From contig NZ_CP006841.1 in assembly GCF_001274895.1 (NCBI RefSeq), forward strand, positions 2,542,001 through 2,606,000: 64,000 nt of DNA. Reading direction: 5' to 3'. The notes below the pieces were generated by a model. That model was not told the DNA's origin. It saw only the letters and a list, made by a program, of their open reading frames with translations, and made no database searches. A program made the position numbers and the translations under genes. This DNA is from Corynebacterium lactis RW2-5 (GTDB lineage: Bacteria > Actinomycetota > Actinomycetes > Mycobacteriales > Mycobacteriaceae). Below, piece by piece: positions 7,989 to 16,299 of the stretch (positions are counted from its first letter, which is position 1; every line of letters begins with the position of its first letter).

Positions 7989-8031
7989 CCAAGAGCCCAG
8001 GCACAATCCCTTCAAGCGCCTGGGCCCTTGG
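7989..8031 (+). terminator. Hairpin terminator after the YceI gene
   Basis: A CCAAG-GCCCAGGC stem (7989-8002) pairs with GCCTGGGC-CTTGG (8018-8031) with one mismatch, around a 15-base loop. There is no strong T-run, so it may be a weak or Rho-assisted terminator or an RNA-stabilising hairpin. Confidence 0.55.
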
Positions 8032-8150
8032 TCTATGCAAGCCATTTTCCACTCAATCTCAGCAAACAAACGGACGCGGCCAACCTTCCTAAAACCCCTT
8101 TGTGTCGCCCCCGGTTGGAAAAAAGCGCAGATATTAGACGAGAAGGTGGC

Positions 8151-9518
8151 ATGCTTAGACAGGTGAGTTCCAGCAAAGAATCTTCCCCAGGCAATAACGG
8201 CACCACTTCGGCAGCTGCGAATGCTGCCGCCCAGGAGCAGACTCGCGCAGCTCGTCTAGCAAGTCGCCGCGGGGACATCAGAGCGCCACGGCGCACCCCG
8301 CTGAAGCCACTGGACCAGTCAACCAAGCTACAGAATGTCCTCTACGACATTCGCGGGCCGGTAACCACCCTGGCCGAGCAGATGGAGGCCGACGGCCACC
8401 GAATTCTTATGCTGAACACCGGAAATCCAGCGAAGTTCGGTTTCGATGCTCCCGATACCATCGTGCAGGACATGGTTCGCGCCCTTCCACACGCACAGGG
8501 CTACTCGGAGTCCAAGGGCATTTATTCAGCGCGCCGTGCCGTCGTCACGCGATATGAGATGGACCCGGAGTTCCCGCGCTTCGATGTGGGCGATGTATGG
8601 CTGGGCAATGGCGTCTCAGAGCTGATTTCAATAACGACACAAGCCTTGCTCAACGAGGGCGACGAGGTCCTCATCCCCGCACCCGACTACCCACTGTGGA
8701 CCGCCGCGACGACGCTAGCAGGCGGCAAGCCGGTGCACTACATCTGCGATGAGGAAAACGACTGGGCGCCGAACATCGAGGACATCCGCTCAAAGGTGAC
8801 CGACCGCACCAAGGCGATTGTCATTATCAACCCAAACAACCCAACCGGCGCCGTCTACTCCCGCCAGGTGCTCGAGGACCTCGTCGAAATCGCGCGCGAG
8901 AACTCGCTGCTTCTGCTTTCCGACGAAATCTACGACCGGATCCTCTACGACGATGCGGAGCACATCTCGACCGCCTCCCTGGCGCCCGACCTGCTCTGCA
9001 TCACCTTCAACGGTCTCTCCAAGACATATCGCGTTGCCGGGTATCGCGCCGGTTGGATGGTGATAACCGGCCCAAAGCGCCACGCGGAGGGCTTCATCGA
9101 GGGAATAAACCTCCTGGCCAGCACCCGCTTGTGCCCGAACGTGCCCGCACAGCACGGAATTCAGGTCGCACTCGGCGGATACCAGTCGATTAACGACCTC
9201 ATCCTGCCCGGCGGCCGACTTCTGGATCAGCGCAATGCGGCCTACGAGGGGCTGACCTCGATTCCCGGTGTGACGTGTGTGAAGCCGATGGGTGCGATGT
9301 ACGCGTTCCCGAAGCTGGACCCGAATGTCTACGAGATCCACGATGACGAGAAGCTGATGCTCGACATCCTCCGCGAGGAGAAAATCCTCATGGTCGGCGG
9401 CACTGGCTTCAACTACCCGACGCCGGACCACTTCCGAATTGTGACGCTGCCGTGGGCTCGGGAGCTCTCGGAGGCGATTGAACGCCTGGGTAACTTCCTG
9501 GCCAGCTACAAGCAGTAG
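8151..9518 (+). CDS. alaT: Alanine aminotransferase AlaT (PLP-dependent, class I)
   Basis: A 455-residue class I/II aminotransferase that should convert pyruvate and glutamate to alanine and 2-oxoglutarate, as AlaT does in C. glutamicum. Family motifs are the L-N-T-G-N-P-A segment near the N-terminus of the domain, G-Y-S-E-S-K-G, N-P-N-N-P-T-G, D-E-I-Y-D-R, and the cofactor lysine in N-G-L-S-K-T-Y-R (about Lys291), followed by a phosphate-binding Arg in R-A-G-W. The first ~45 residues are a Ser/Ala-rich extension before the conserved domain. The start at 8151 follows an AGAAGG site; the open frame extends upstream to 8028 but that part looks non-coding. It is monocistronic by spacing, with the iron-box transport locus 150 bases downstream. 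Confidence 0.87.
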   Translation: MLRQVSSSKESSPGNNGTTSAAANAAAQEQTRAARLASRRGDIRAPRRTPLKPLDQSTKLQNVLYDIRGPVTTLAEQMEADGHRILMLNTGNPAKFGFDAPDTIVQDMVRALPHAQGYSESKGIYSARRAVVTRYEMDPEFPRFDVGDVWLGNGVSELISITTQALLNEGDEVLIPAPDYPLWTAATTLAGGKPVHYICDEENDWAPNIEDIRSKVTDRTKAIVIINPNNPTGAVYSRQVLEDLVEIARENSLLLLSDEIYDRILYDDAEHISTASLAPDLLCITFNGLSKTYRVAGYRAGWMVITGPKRHAEGFIEGINLLASTRLCPNVPAQHGIQVALGGYQSINDLILPGGRLLDQRNAAYEGLTSIPGVTCVKPMGAMYAFPKLDPNVYEIHDDEKLMLDILREEKILMVGGTGFNYPTPDHFRIVTLPWARELSEAIERLGNFLASYKQ

Positions 9519-9603
9519 CTAAACCGAAAGGGAGCCGGGCCCCCACACGCCCCCACGTGGAGGTCACCATAAGTTCAAACCTTTAAACTAATACCATTCC
9601 CTG

Positions 9604-9622
9604 TTAGGCTCGCCTAAGCAAC
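9604..9622. promoter_or_regulatory. Probable DtxR iron box before the ECF transporter locus
   Basis: The 19 bases beginning TTAGGCTCGCCTAAGC match the DtxR consensus TTAGGTTAGCCTAACCTAA at 14 of 19 positions by eye. The core is a perfect TTAGGC/GCCTAA inverted repeat. A TAATAC-like -10 lies just upstream, so a bound repressor would sit near the transcription start. This predicts iron-repressed expression of 9669-16196. Confidence 0.7.
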
Positions 9623-9668
9623 ATGTGCTTTGTGCACATTTTTCCGCATGTTCAAAAGGAGAGCCCCC

Positions 9669-10346
9669 GTGACCTCAACAAGCCCAGACGCTCCAGCTCC
9701 CGCTGTCTCCGCCAATCACACCACTTCACGCGGTCTCAGCCCCCGAGACCTCATCAACGTCGGCGTTTTCGCGGCCCTATACTTCGTCGTCACATTCGTC
9801 TTAAACATGGTTGGTTTCGCGGGACCAGCGTTCATGTTCCTCGGATTCATCCTGGGAAACCTCGCTGGCGGCACCATTCTCGCCCTTTATGTCGCACGCG
9901 TGCCCAAGCTGGGCGCGCTGACCCTTCTCGGCCTAATCCTCGGATTTGCTTTCACCCTTACCGGCCATAGCGCCTACATGATTATCGTCTCCACCCTCTT
10001 GGGCTTGCTTGCCGACGCCATCCTCGTCGGCTTTGGTGCACTGTCACGAGGACGTGGGCTGGCGCAAGCCAAAGGAAAGCGCGTCAGCACTGCATTCCCC
10101 CTGGCATACGCGGTATTCAGTGTGAGCTTTGTGGGCGCGTTTATCCCATTGATTCTCAATACCGAGGCGTACTATCAGACGATTTCTGCGCAGATGGGCC
10201 CCGAATACGCAGAGGCCATGGCTGCGATCTTCCAGCCCTGGACTGTCGGGGTTTTGGCTATCGGCATGTTCGTGCTGGGGCTGATCAGCGGGGCGATTGG
10301 CGTACGCGTTGCCCGCAAGCACTTTGAAAGCGCTGGCCTACTGTGA
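9669..10346 (+). CDS. MptD-type ECF transporter substrate-specificity (S) component
   Basis: A 225-residue integral membrane protein with about six transmembrane helices. It has the pattern of the MptD family of energy-coupling-factor S components, which capture a small molecule for import: an N-terminal L-S-P-R-D-L-I-N-V-G-V-F-A-A segment, a G-F-I-L-G-N-L-A-G-G loop and a C-terminal G-A-I-G-V-R-V-A-R-K. The GTG at 9669 is favoured because AAAGGAGAG lies just upstream; an ATG at 9648 is an alternative. It is the first gene after the DtxR box, and its stop overlaps the next start (GTGA). MptD is named for an iron-regulated locus of Mycobacterium avium subsp. paratuberculosis, so a metallophore or iron-linked ligand is the best guess. 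The ligand itself cannot be deduced. Confidence 0.82.
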   Translation: MTSTSPDAPAPAVSANHTTSRGLSPRDLINVGVFAALYFVVTFVLNMVGFAGPAFMFLGFILGNLAGGTILALYVARVPKLGALTLLGLILGFAFTLTGHSAYMIIVSTLLGLLADAILVGFGALSRGRGLAQAKGKRVSTAFPLAYAVFSVSFVGAFIPLILNTEAYYQTISAQMGPEYAEAMAAIFQPWTVGVLAIGMFVLGLISGAIGVRVARKHFESAGLL

Positions 10347-11044
10347 ACATAACCGTCGACCCGCGCACAATTTTGCTGGCGGTCGCGGTAGTCAACACGA
10401 TAGTGATGGCATCCCCGTCAACCACTGCGCTTTTTTGTTGCGCTGCGGTTACCTCCACCGCGTTAGCGACAGTGCGGATTCGCTATGGTGTCATTGCCAT
10501 CCTCGCGTTTTCCTTTCTCTACTTGGCCTTTCAATTATTGCTCCTGGTTCCAGGATCCAAAGGCGTGGCTTTTGCTGCAGTGATGTTCATGTGGCTGGCC
10601 CGATTTGCAGTCAGCATCGGAATCGGCGCCTGGGCCATCCTCGGAATCTCACCATCAGCACTTACTGCAGCGTTGCGCAGCCTGCGTATCGGACCGCTCC
10701 GGCTACCCTCCTGGGTGACAATTCCCCCAGCCGTGTTCCTAAGAGTTCTGCCCATTGCCGTCACTGAGGCCAGGGCAATCTATGACGCAATGCTGCTGCG
10801 CGGCCTGCGGCCCGGCGCAAGGCAATGGCTGCTGCATCCAGTGCAGTCAACATCAATGCTCGTTATTCCCCTGCTCGGAACTGTTGTCCAATCCAGCGAT
10901 GACCTCGCTGCTGCGGCACTCATCCGCGGCCTGGGCGGCACGCGGACACCTACCACCATCGCCCGACTGAGCCTGCGTACCGCAGATGTAGGGGTTCTGG
11001 CTAGCCTCGTGGCCATTGTTAGCGCGGCGTGGTGGTTGCCATGA
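10343..11044 (+). CDS. ECF transporter transmembrane (T) component, CbiQ family
   Basis: A 233-residue membrane protein with about five helices: four hydrophobic segments in the first half, then a cytoplasmic helical region and a final C-terminal helix. The family signature is the pair of coupling-helix motifs with A-R-A, seen here as E-A-R-A-I-Y-D-A-M-L-L-R-G-L-R. It transmits movement from the ATPases to the S component. Its GTG start overlaps the S-component stop and its TGA overlaps the ATPase start (ATGA), so the three genes are translated as one unit. Length and composition are normal for the family. Confidence 0.85.
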   Translation: MNITVDPRTILLAVAVVNTIVMASPSTTALFCCAAVTSTALATVRIRYGVIAILAFSFLYLAFQLLLLVPGSKGVAFAAVMFMWLARFAVSIGIGAWAILGISPSALTAALRSLRIGPLRLPSWVTIPPAVFLRVLPIAVTEARAIYDAMLLRGLRPGARQWLLHPVQSTSMLVIPLLGTVVQSSDDLAAAALIRGLGGTRTPTTIARLSLRTADVGVLASLVAIVSAAWWLP

Positions 11045-12570
11045 TGCATTCCTCCTCGGCAGCGCCGGAGACTCGTTCCTCCATAACAGCACGCAATCTC
11101 TCATTCCGCTATGCCGCCAGTGGCGCGGGCCTGCATAACATCTCCTTTAGCCTGAATCCAGGCAGAACAATGCTGATTACGGGCCCCTCGGGGTGCGGTA
11201 AATCAACCTTGCTACGTCTCATTAACGGTCTTATTCCACACTTTGATGACGGCGATCTACACGGCGAAATCCTTTTGGATTCGCACGGACTAGCTCCTAC
11301 CAGCGGTGCCGGTTCGATGAATCCGGCCAAAGTGCCTCTACACAGATCAGCGGAATTCAGTGCGACGGTGTTTCAGAACCCGCGCAGACAATTCTTCACC
11401 GACACAGTCATCACAGAGCTGGCTTTCGCTTTGGAAAACGCAGGCACAGATCCGGGGCGCATCCGAAACCGCATCGATGAGGTGGCCCGTACAGTAGGCA
11501 TCGAGGATTTGCTGGGGCGCAGACTTGGCGAACTGTCTGGGGGCCAGCTGCAACAAGTGGCCTGCGCGTGTGCCCTCATGCCTAACACCGGCATTATCCT
11601 CTTTGACGAGCCCACGGCCAGCCTCGACTCCGAGGCCATCGCCACGCTACGCGAACTCCTGCAACTCCTGCGCAGTCTGGGCAAAACCATCGTCATCGCC
11701 GAGCACCGCATCGCCCCGCTGCATGGCCTAGTTGACGATGCTCTCATCATCGACAACGGAGAGATCTCCGCATCTCTAAGTGCTGAGGAGTTCTTTGCTA
11801 TCTCCGAGCAGCAACGCCAGGCCTGGGGACTGCGCAGCCTGACACCGGTGCCCTTGCCGCCGCTACCAAGGCTGCACAATCTCTCCGAGCCGGAGACGAA
11901 TCCAACCCGGGGACTGGTTTTGGACAATGTCGTTTTTTCTCGCAAGTCGCCCGGAGGAGCCCTGCGAGGAATCCGACGAGATGAACGGAGAATTCTCGAC
12001 ATCGACCACCTAGTCTTTCCCGCAGGCGAAGTCACTGCAGTCATCGGCCCAAATGGCACCGGCAAAACAACGCTCGGCAGGCTCATCTGCGGTCTCGAAA
12101 AGCCACAGCGCGGTGGCTCTATCCGCCTGAACGGAAAGCGTCTATCCGCAGCCGAACGCAACCGCCGCTGCCAAATGGTGATGCAAGACGTGAGCAGGCA
12201 GCTCTTTTCGGAGACTGTCGCGGGCGAAATTGAACTCGGGGCGAAAGAGCCCCCGCCCACGCAGTCACTATTGGAGCAGATGGATCTGGCCGGACTGGAC
12301 AAACGCCATCCGAGATCCTTATCCGGCGGGCAGCGCCAACGACTCGTCATTGCTGCGGCGAAGGCCCAGAATGCCGATGTCTACGTCTTCGACGAACCCA
12401 CCTCCGGCATTCCGTGGAGGCACCTGGAATCTATCGCGCAAAGGCTCGAAGAACTCGCTACAGCCGGTGCCGTCGTCATCGTCATTACCCATGACAACGA
12501 ACTCATTGAGGCGGCAGCCACGCGCATCGCCGACCTGAGTCCTTTTTCACCGCACCTTGCTTTCCATTGA
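11041..12570 (+). CDS. ECF transporter ATPase with two fused ABC domains
   Basis: A 509-residue protein with two complete nucleotide-binding domains in one chain, equivalent to EcfA1 and EcfA2. Domain 1 (~15-245) has Walker A G-P-S-G-C-G-K-S-T, signature L-S-G-G-Q-L-Q-Q and Walker B I-I-L-F-D-E-P-T. Domain 2 (~290-505) has G-P-N-G-T-G-K-T-T, L-S-G-G-Q-R-Q-R and V-Y-V-F-D-E-P-T. Both keep the catalytic Glu and a switch His, so both should hydrolyse ATP. The ATG at 11041 overlaps the T-component stop and is preferred over a GTG twelve bases upstream. It powers the S/T membrane module encoded just before it. A 63-base gap, without an obvious terminator, separates it from the two ABC half transporters. 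Confidence 0.88.
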   Translation: MMHSSSAAPETRSSITARNLSFRYAASGAGLHNISFSLNPGRTMLITGPSGCGKSTLLRLINGLIPHFDDGDLHGEILLDSHGLAPTSGAGSMNPAKVPLHRSAEFSATVFQNPRRQFFTDTVITELAFALENAGTDPGRIRNRIDEVARTVGIEDLLGRRLGELSGGQLQQVACACALMPNTGIILFDEPTASLDSEAIATLRELLQLLRSLGKTIVIAEHRIAPLHGLVDDALIIDNGEISASLSAEEFFAISEQQRQAWGLRSLTPVPLPPLPRLHNLSEPETNPTRGLVLDNVVFSRKSPGGALRGIRRDERRILDIDHLVFPAGEVTAVIGPNGTGKTTLGRLICGLEKPQRGGSIRLNGKRLSAAERNRRCQMVMQDVSRQLFSETVAGEIELGAKEPPPTQSLLEQMDLAGLDKRHPRSLSGGQRQRLVIAAAKAQNADVYVFDEPTSGIPWRHLESIAQRLEELATAGAVVIVITHDNELIEAAATRIADLSPFSPHLAFH

Positions 12571-12633
12571 CAATCCCCTTAAAGAGACCGCCCCTGCAAG
12601 GTTCAAGAGGGGCACGCATCTGTTAGGACCACC

Positions 12634-14421
12634 ATGACATCTCATAACACCAACACGGACTCGGCCTCGCCGAAATCCGGCAATGCTGGCGTCGAAAAGC
12701 GAAAAGCCGGGCAGAAGGCTCTACAAGAGCTGATGAAACCCGTGCAGTGGCGCATACGAATCGCACAGGTGCTGGCACTTATTTCCTGCGCTCTGGCGGT
12801 GGCACCGTATGTCGCCCTTGTCGCACTCGGCGATACTCTATTGACTGCCCAGATCCACGGCACGCCGGTCGACTCGGAGCGAGTCCAAACAACTATCTTC
12901 TGGCTAGTCACAGCATTCCTCAACCAGTCTTTACTCTATACCCTGGCGCTGCTCATCACTCACTTTGCCGATCTGCGACTAGTTCATCTCACGCGAGTGC
13001 GCATCATTCGGACAATCAGTCGAGCGCCACTGTCCTGGTTTGGTAACACAAGCGCAGGACGGATCCGCAAGGCAGTCGACGACGACACCCGATCTCTCCA
13101 CACGCTGGTTGCTCACGCTCCTGTCGACCTCATCATGGCAGTCGGCGTGCCGCTGTTTCTCCTTATCTTTGCGTTCACTATCGACTGGCGTTTGGGGCTG
13201 CTGACTATCGTGTCAATCCCTATCTATCTGGCGCTTCAGATGTTCTCCATGAAGGACATGGGCGCAAAGACCGCCGAGATGGACTCCTACCTCGGTGAGG
13301 TCTCTGCCACGGCCGTCGAGTTTGCCGAAGGCATTGGCGTCGTCAAAGCATTCGGCACCACGGGCAAAGCGCACCAGCGCTACATCCGAGCGGCAGAGAA
13401 CTTTGCTGACTTTTACTACGCATGGGTACGGCCTTTGCTGCGTATCGGCGCACTCAGCGAATCTGTCATCGGCATTCCCCTAATCCTGCTTATCAACATT
13501 GGCGGAGGCTGGCTGCTTACCGACGCCACCGCCCCCGAGATTGTCGCCACCACACTCATTGCGCTCATTCTTCCGACCACGATTCAGCATGTCGGGATGA
13601 TGATGTGGTCTTTCCAACTAGCCGGAAATGCGGCGCTGCACCTCAAGAATTTGATAGACCTACCACCGATTCCGGAGGGCACCGGCGAGCTCAAAGCCTC
13701 TCCAACACCTGCCGCCACATCCACCACTGCCGGTGTAATCGCCTTCGAAAACGTCAGTTTCTCCTACGGGGATAGTCCCGTTATCGAAAACTTCTCCGCC
13801 ACCCTCCAACCGGGAACGGTTACGGCCTTGGTCGGGCCGTCGGGAAGCGGAAAGTCCACCCTGGCGACGATGCTGGCGCGATTCCAAGACCCGGACTCCG
13901 GTCGTATCACGATTGGCGGGGTAGATATCCGCGAGCTAACCTTCTCCGAGCTCTACCGCACGGTGGCTTTCGTGCTGCAGACCACCCACCTACTTCGGGT
14001 CAGCATCCGCGACAACATCCGCCTGGCACGCCCCGATGCAAGCGATGAGGCCGTATGGGAGGCTGCCCGCGCCGCGCAGATCAGCGAATTCATCAAGGGG
14101 CTTGACGACGGCCTCGATACCGTTATCGGAGACGACATCAACGTCTCCGGTGGACAGGCGCAACGCATCGCCATCGCCCGTGCCATCCTCGCCGACGCAC
14201 CAGTTCTCATCCTGGATGAAGCTACTACAGCGGTCGATCCTGACGCGGAGGCGGACATTCAAGTGGCCCTAAATTCACTGGTCAAAGGCAAGACGGTTCT
14301 CGTCATCGCGCATAAGCCTGAAGCGATTGCCGGTGTTGATCAAGTCATCCGTTTAGATGCAGCGGCCAGGAAGCACGCGGCAGCCCCGCACGCAATCGAG
14401 CAGGAGGAATCCCACGCATGA
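12634..14421 (+). CDS. ABC half transporter, IrtA/YbtP-like (first subunit)
   Basis: A 595-residue fused membrane-plus-ATPase protein. About six transmembrane helices occupy residues ~40-330 (type IV exporter fold), followed by an ATPase domain with Walker A G-P-S-G-S-G-K-S-T, signature V-S-G-G-Q-A-Q-R, Walker B V-L-I-L-D-E-A-T and the switch His in V-I-A-H-K. Although the fold is exporter-like, relatives such as YbtP/YbtQ, IrtA/IrtB and MptA/MptB import metal-loaded siderophores. An iron-box locus with two such half transporters in tandem fits that role. It overlaps the second half transporter by four bases (ATGA), suggesting a heterodimer. No IrtA-type siderophore-interacting domain is fused at the N-terminus, unlike mycobacterial IrtA. 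Multidrug export is the main alternative. Confidence 0.8.
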   Translation: MTSHNTNTDSASPKSGNAGVEKRKAGQKALQELMKPVQWRIRIAQVLALISCALAVAPYVALVALGDTLLTAQIHGTPVDSERVQTTIFWLVTAFLNQSLLYTLALLITHFADLRLVHLTRVRIIRTISRAPLSWFGNTSAGRIRKAVDDDTRSLHTLVAHAPVDLIMAVGVPLFLLIFAFTIDWRLGLLTIVSIPIYLALQMFSMKDMGAKTAEMDSYLGEVSATAVEFAEGIGVVKAFGTTGKAHQRYIRAAENFADFYYAWVRPLLRIGALSESVIGIPLILLINIGGGWLLTDATAPEIVATTLIALILPTTIQHVGMMMWSFQLAGNAALHLKNLIDLPPIPEGTGELKASPTPAATSTTAGVIAFENVSFSYGDSPVIENFSATLQPGTVTALVGPSGSGKSTLATMLARFQDPDSGRITIGGVDIRELTFSELYRTVAFVLQTTHLLRVSIRDNIRLARPDASDEAVWEAARAAQISEFIKGLDDGLDTVIGDDINVSGGQAQRIAIARAILADAPVLILDEATTAVDPDAEADIQVALNSLVKGKTVLVIAHKPEAIAGVDQVIRLDAAARKHAAAPHAIEQEESHA

Positions 14422-16196
14422 AAACGCTACTGACAAACCTGCGCGCCCTGCAGACGGCCGAGGGACGCCAAAGGACTACAAAGTTCGGCGCCTTCATGAC
14501 ACTTGTCGGCATCACCGACGGGCTGGCAATTTTGCTACTTCTACCCATCATCAGACGAATCGGTCAGGGGCAGTCGCCCGGGGTAGTTCTTCTTACGTTG
14601 GGCATCATCGCCCTGGTGGGGCTCGCGCTGCGATACATCACCACGCTGCTGGGCTATTCCATTGCCCTAGACTTCCTCCGCAGTGCGCATCGCATCATTG
14701 GAGACAAGCTCGCAACCCTTCCCCTTGGCTGGTTCCGCCCCTCACGCACCGGTGGCCTGTCAAGCCTGGTCTCCGATAAATTCATGCAGGCCACGGAGAT
14801 GTTCGCCCATCAGAGTGGAATTTTCATCCGGGAGTCATGGGTACTCATCACACTGACTATTGGCGCATTTGTGTGGAATCCCTGGATCGGTCTGGTGTTC
14901 CTTTTTCTTGCGCCCGTCACCATCGCGGTCATGCGAGCCTCCTCGGCCCTGAAGAAATATTCATCCAACCAGGCGCTACCTGCAGGCCACGAACTCTCGT
15001 CGCGAATCCTCGAGTTTGCTCGAAACCAACCAGCACTGCGCGCCGCCGGCCGCAGCGAGAACTTCGCCCCACTGGAAAGGGCGCTTGAGGCGGACTACAG
15101 GGCTCGCTACCGCGAACTGTGGCTGTCCACTGCCGCGATCGTCCTCAGCGGGCTGATCGTACAGCTTTTTGTTGTCGCTATTATCGCAACAACCTCTTGG
15201 CTGGCTGCCGAAAAGTCCATGGCCGCCCTCACGGCACTCGCCTTCATTGGCATCGCGCTGCGCTTCTCCAAGACCTTGGAGAATCTGAGCCAGGCCTTCC
15301 TCGGGTTGGATAGCGGCCGCCTCGCCTTGGATGAGACGGCCAAGATCACCGGTGCACACTCCCTCCCGGAGCCTACCGAGCCCAAACACGGCGACAATTC
15401 CGGATCCGTGGAGTTTGACCATGTGACCTTCAGCTATGGCGACGATACGAGTGCCACTTCGGTCGAGGCGGACGATATTGCCGATGCGTCTACCGCAGTG
15501 CCGGTACTGCGCGATATCTCCTTTAGGGTCGCCCCACGCACGGTCACGGCAATTGTCGGCCCCTCTGGCTCTGGAAAGACCACAATTTCGCGACTGGTAG
15601 CCCGCTTTTTCGACGTCGACAGCGGCACAGTACGCGTTGACGGAGTAGATATTCGTGACATGGGAACCGAGGCGCTCATGTCCAAACTTTCGATGGTATT
15701 CCAGGATGTCTATCTCTTCGATGACACGTTGTACAACAATGTTGCCGTCGGCAGGCCGAGCGCCAGCCGCGAAGAGGTTCTGCGGGCGGCGGATTTGGCT
15801 GGCGTAACCGAGATTGCCAACCGCCTCGGTTGGAATACGCGCGTCGGAGAGTCCGGTGGTCTGCTCTCCGGTGGCGAGCGACAGCGAGTCTCCATTGCAC
15901 GCGCTCTGCTGAAGGACGCCTCCATTGTGCTTTTCGACGAGGCGACCTCCGCCCTCGATGGAGAAAACGAAGCCAACATCCTGCGTTCCATGGCGGAGCT
16001 TCGGAAACACTCCACGTTCATCGTGATTGCGCACAAGCTCGATACCGTTCAAGACGCTGACCAGATCATCGTCCTATCCGAGTCAGGAACTATTGCGGAG
16101 ATTGGCACCCATGAACAGCTCTATTCCGCTGGCGGGGACTACCGACGGTTCTGGGACCGGCGAAACCAGGCATCAGGCTGGACGCTGGTGCGCTGA
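14418..16196 (+). CDS. ABC half transporter, IrtB/YbtQ-like (second subunit)
   Basis: A 592-residue partner of the preceding protein with the same architecture: six helices over ~15-310, then an ATPase domain with G-P-S-G-S-G-K-T-T, L-S-G-G-E-R-Q-R, I-V-L-F-D-E-A-T and V-I-A-H-K. An insertion of about 25 acidic and Ser/Thr/Ala residues interrupts the start of the ATPase domain (after V-T-F-S-Y-G-D-D), which is unusual but lies at a surface loop. The ATG at 14418 has AGGAGG 15 bases upstream and overlaps the previous stop. The pair is inferred to move a metallophore or related ligand under iron control. It ends the iron-box transport operon; the next gene starts 104 bases on and has its own start signals. 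Confidence 0.8.
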   Translation: MKTLLTNLRALQTAEGRQRTTKFGAFMTLVGITDGLAILLLLPIIRRIGQGQSPGVVLLTLGIIALVGLALRYITTLLGYSIALDFLRSAHRIIGDKLATLPLGWFRPSRTGGLSSLVSDKFMQATEMFAHQSGIFIRESWVLITLTIGAFVWNPWIGLVFLFLAPVTIAVMRASSALKKYSSNQALPAGHELSSRILEFARNQPALRAAGRSENFAPLERALEADYRARYRELWLSTAAIVLSGLIVQLFVVAIIATTSWLAAEKSMAALTALAFIGIALRFSKTLENLSQAFLGLDSGRLALDETAKITGAHSLPEPTEPKHGDNSGSVEFDHVTFSYGDDTSATSVEADDIADASTAVPVLRDISFRVAPRTVTAIVGPSGSGKTTISRLVARFFDVDSGTVRVDGVDIRDMGTEALMSKLSMVFQDVYLFDDTLYNNVAVGRPSASREEVLRAADLAGVTEIANRLGWNTRVGESGGLLSGGERQRVSIARALLKDASIVLFDEATSALDGENEANILRSMAELRKHSTFIVIAHKLDTVQDADQIIVLSESGTIAEIGTHEQLYSAGGDYRRFWDRRNQASGWTLVR

Positions 16197-16299
16197 TAAA
16201 GCCATGGCACGAAAGCTTGCAGAGTTTTCACCAGCAAAAACCCACAACACAAGTTCAGCATCCTGAATCCATAGCCTCCGAGCGACTAGCGTTGGGGGC

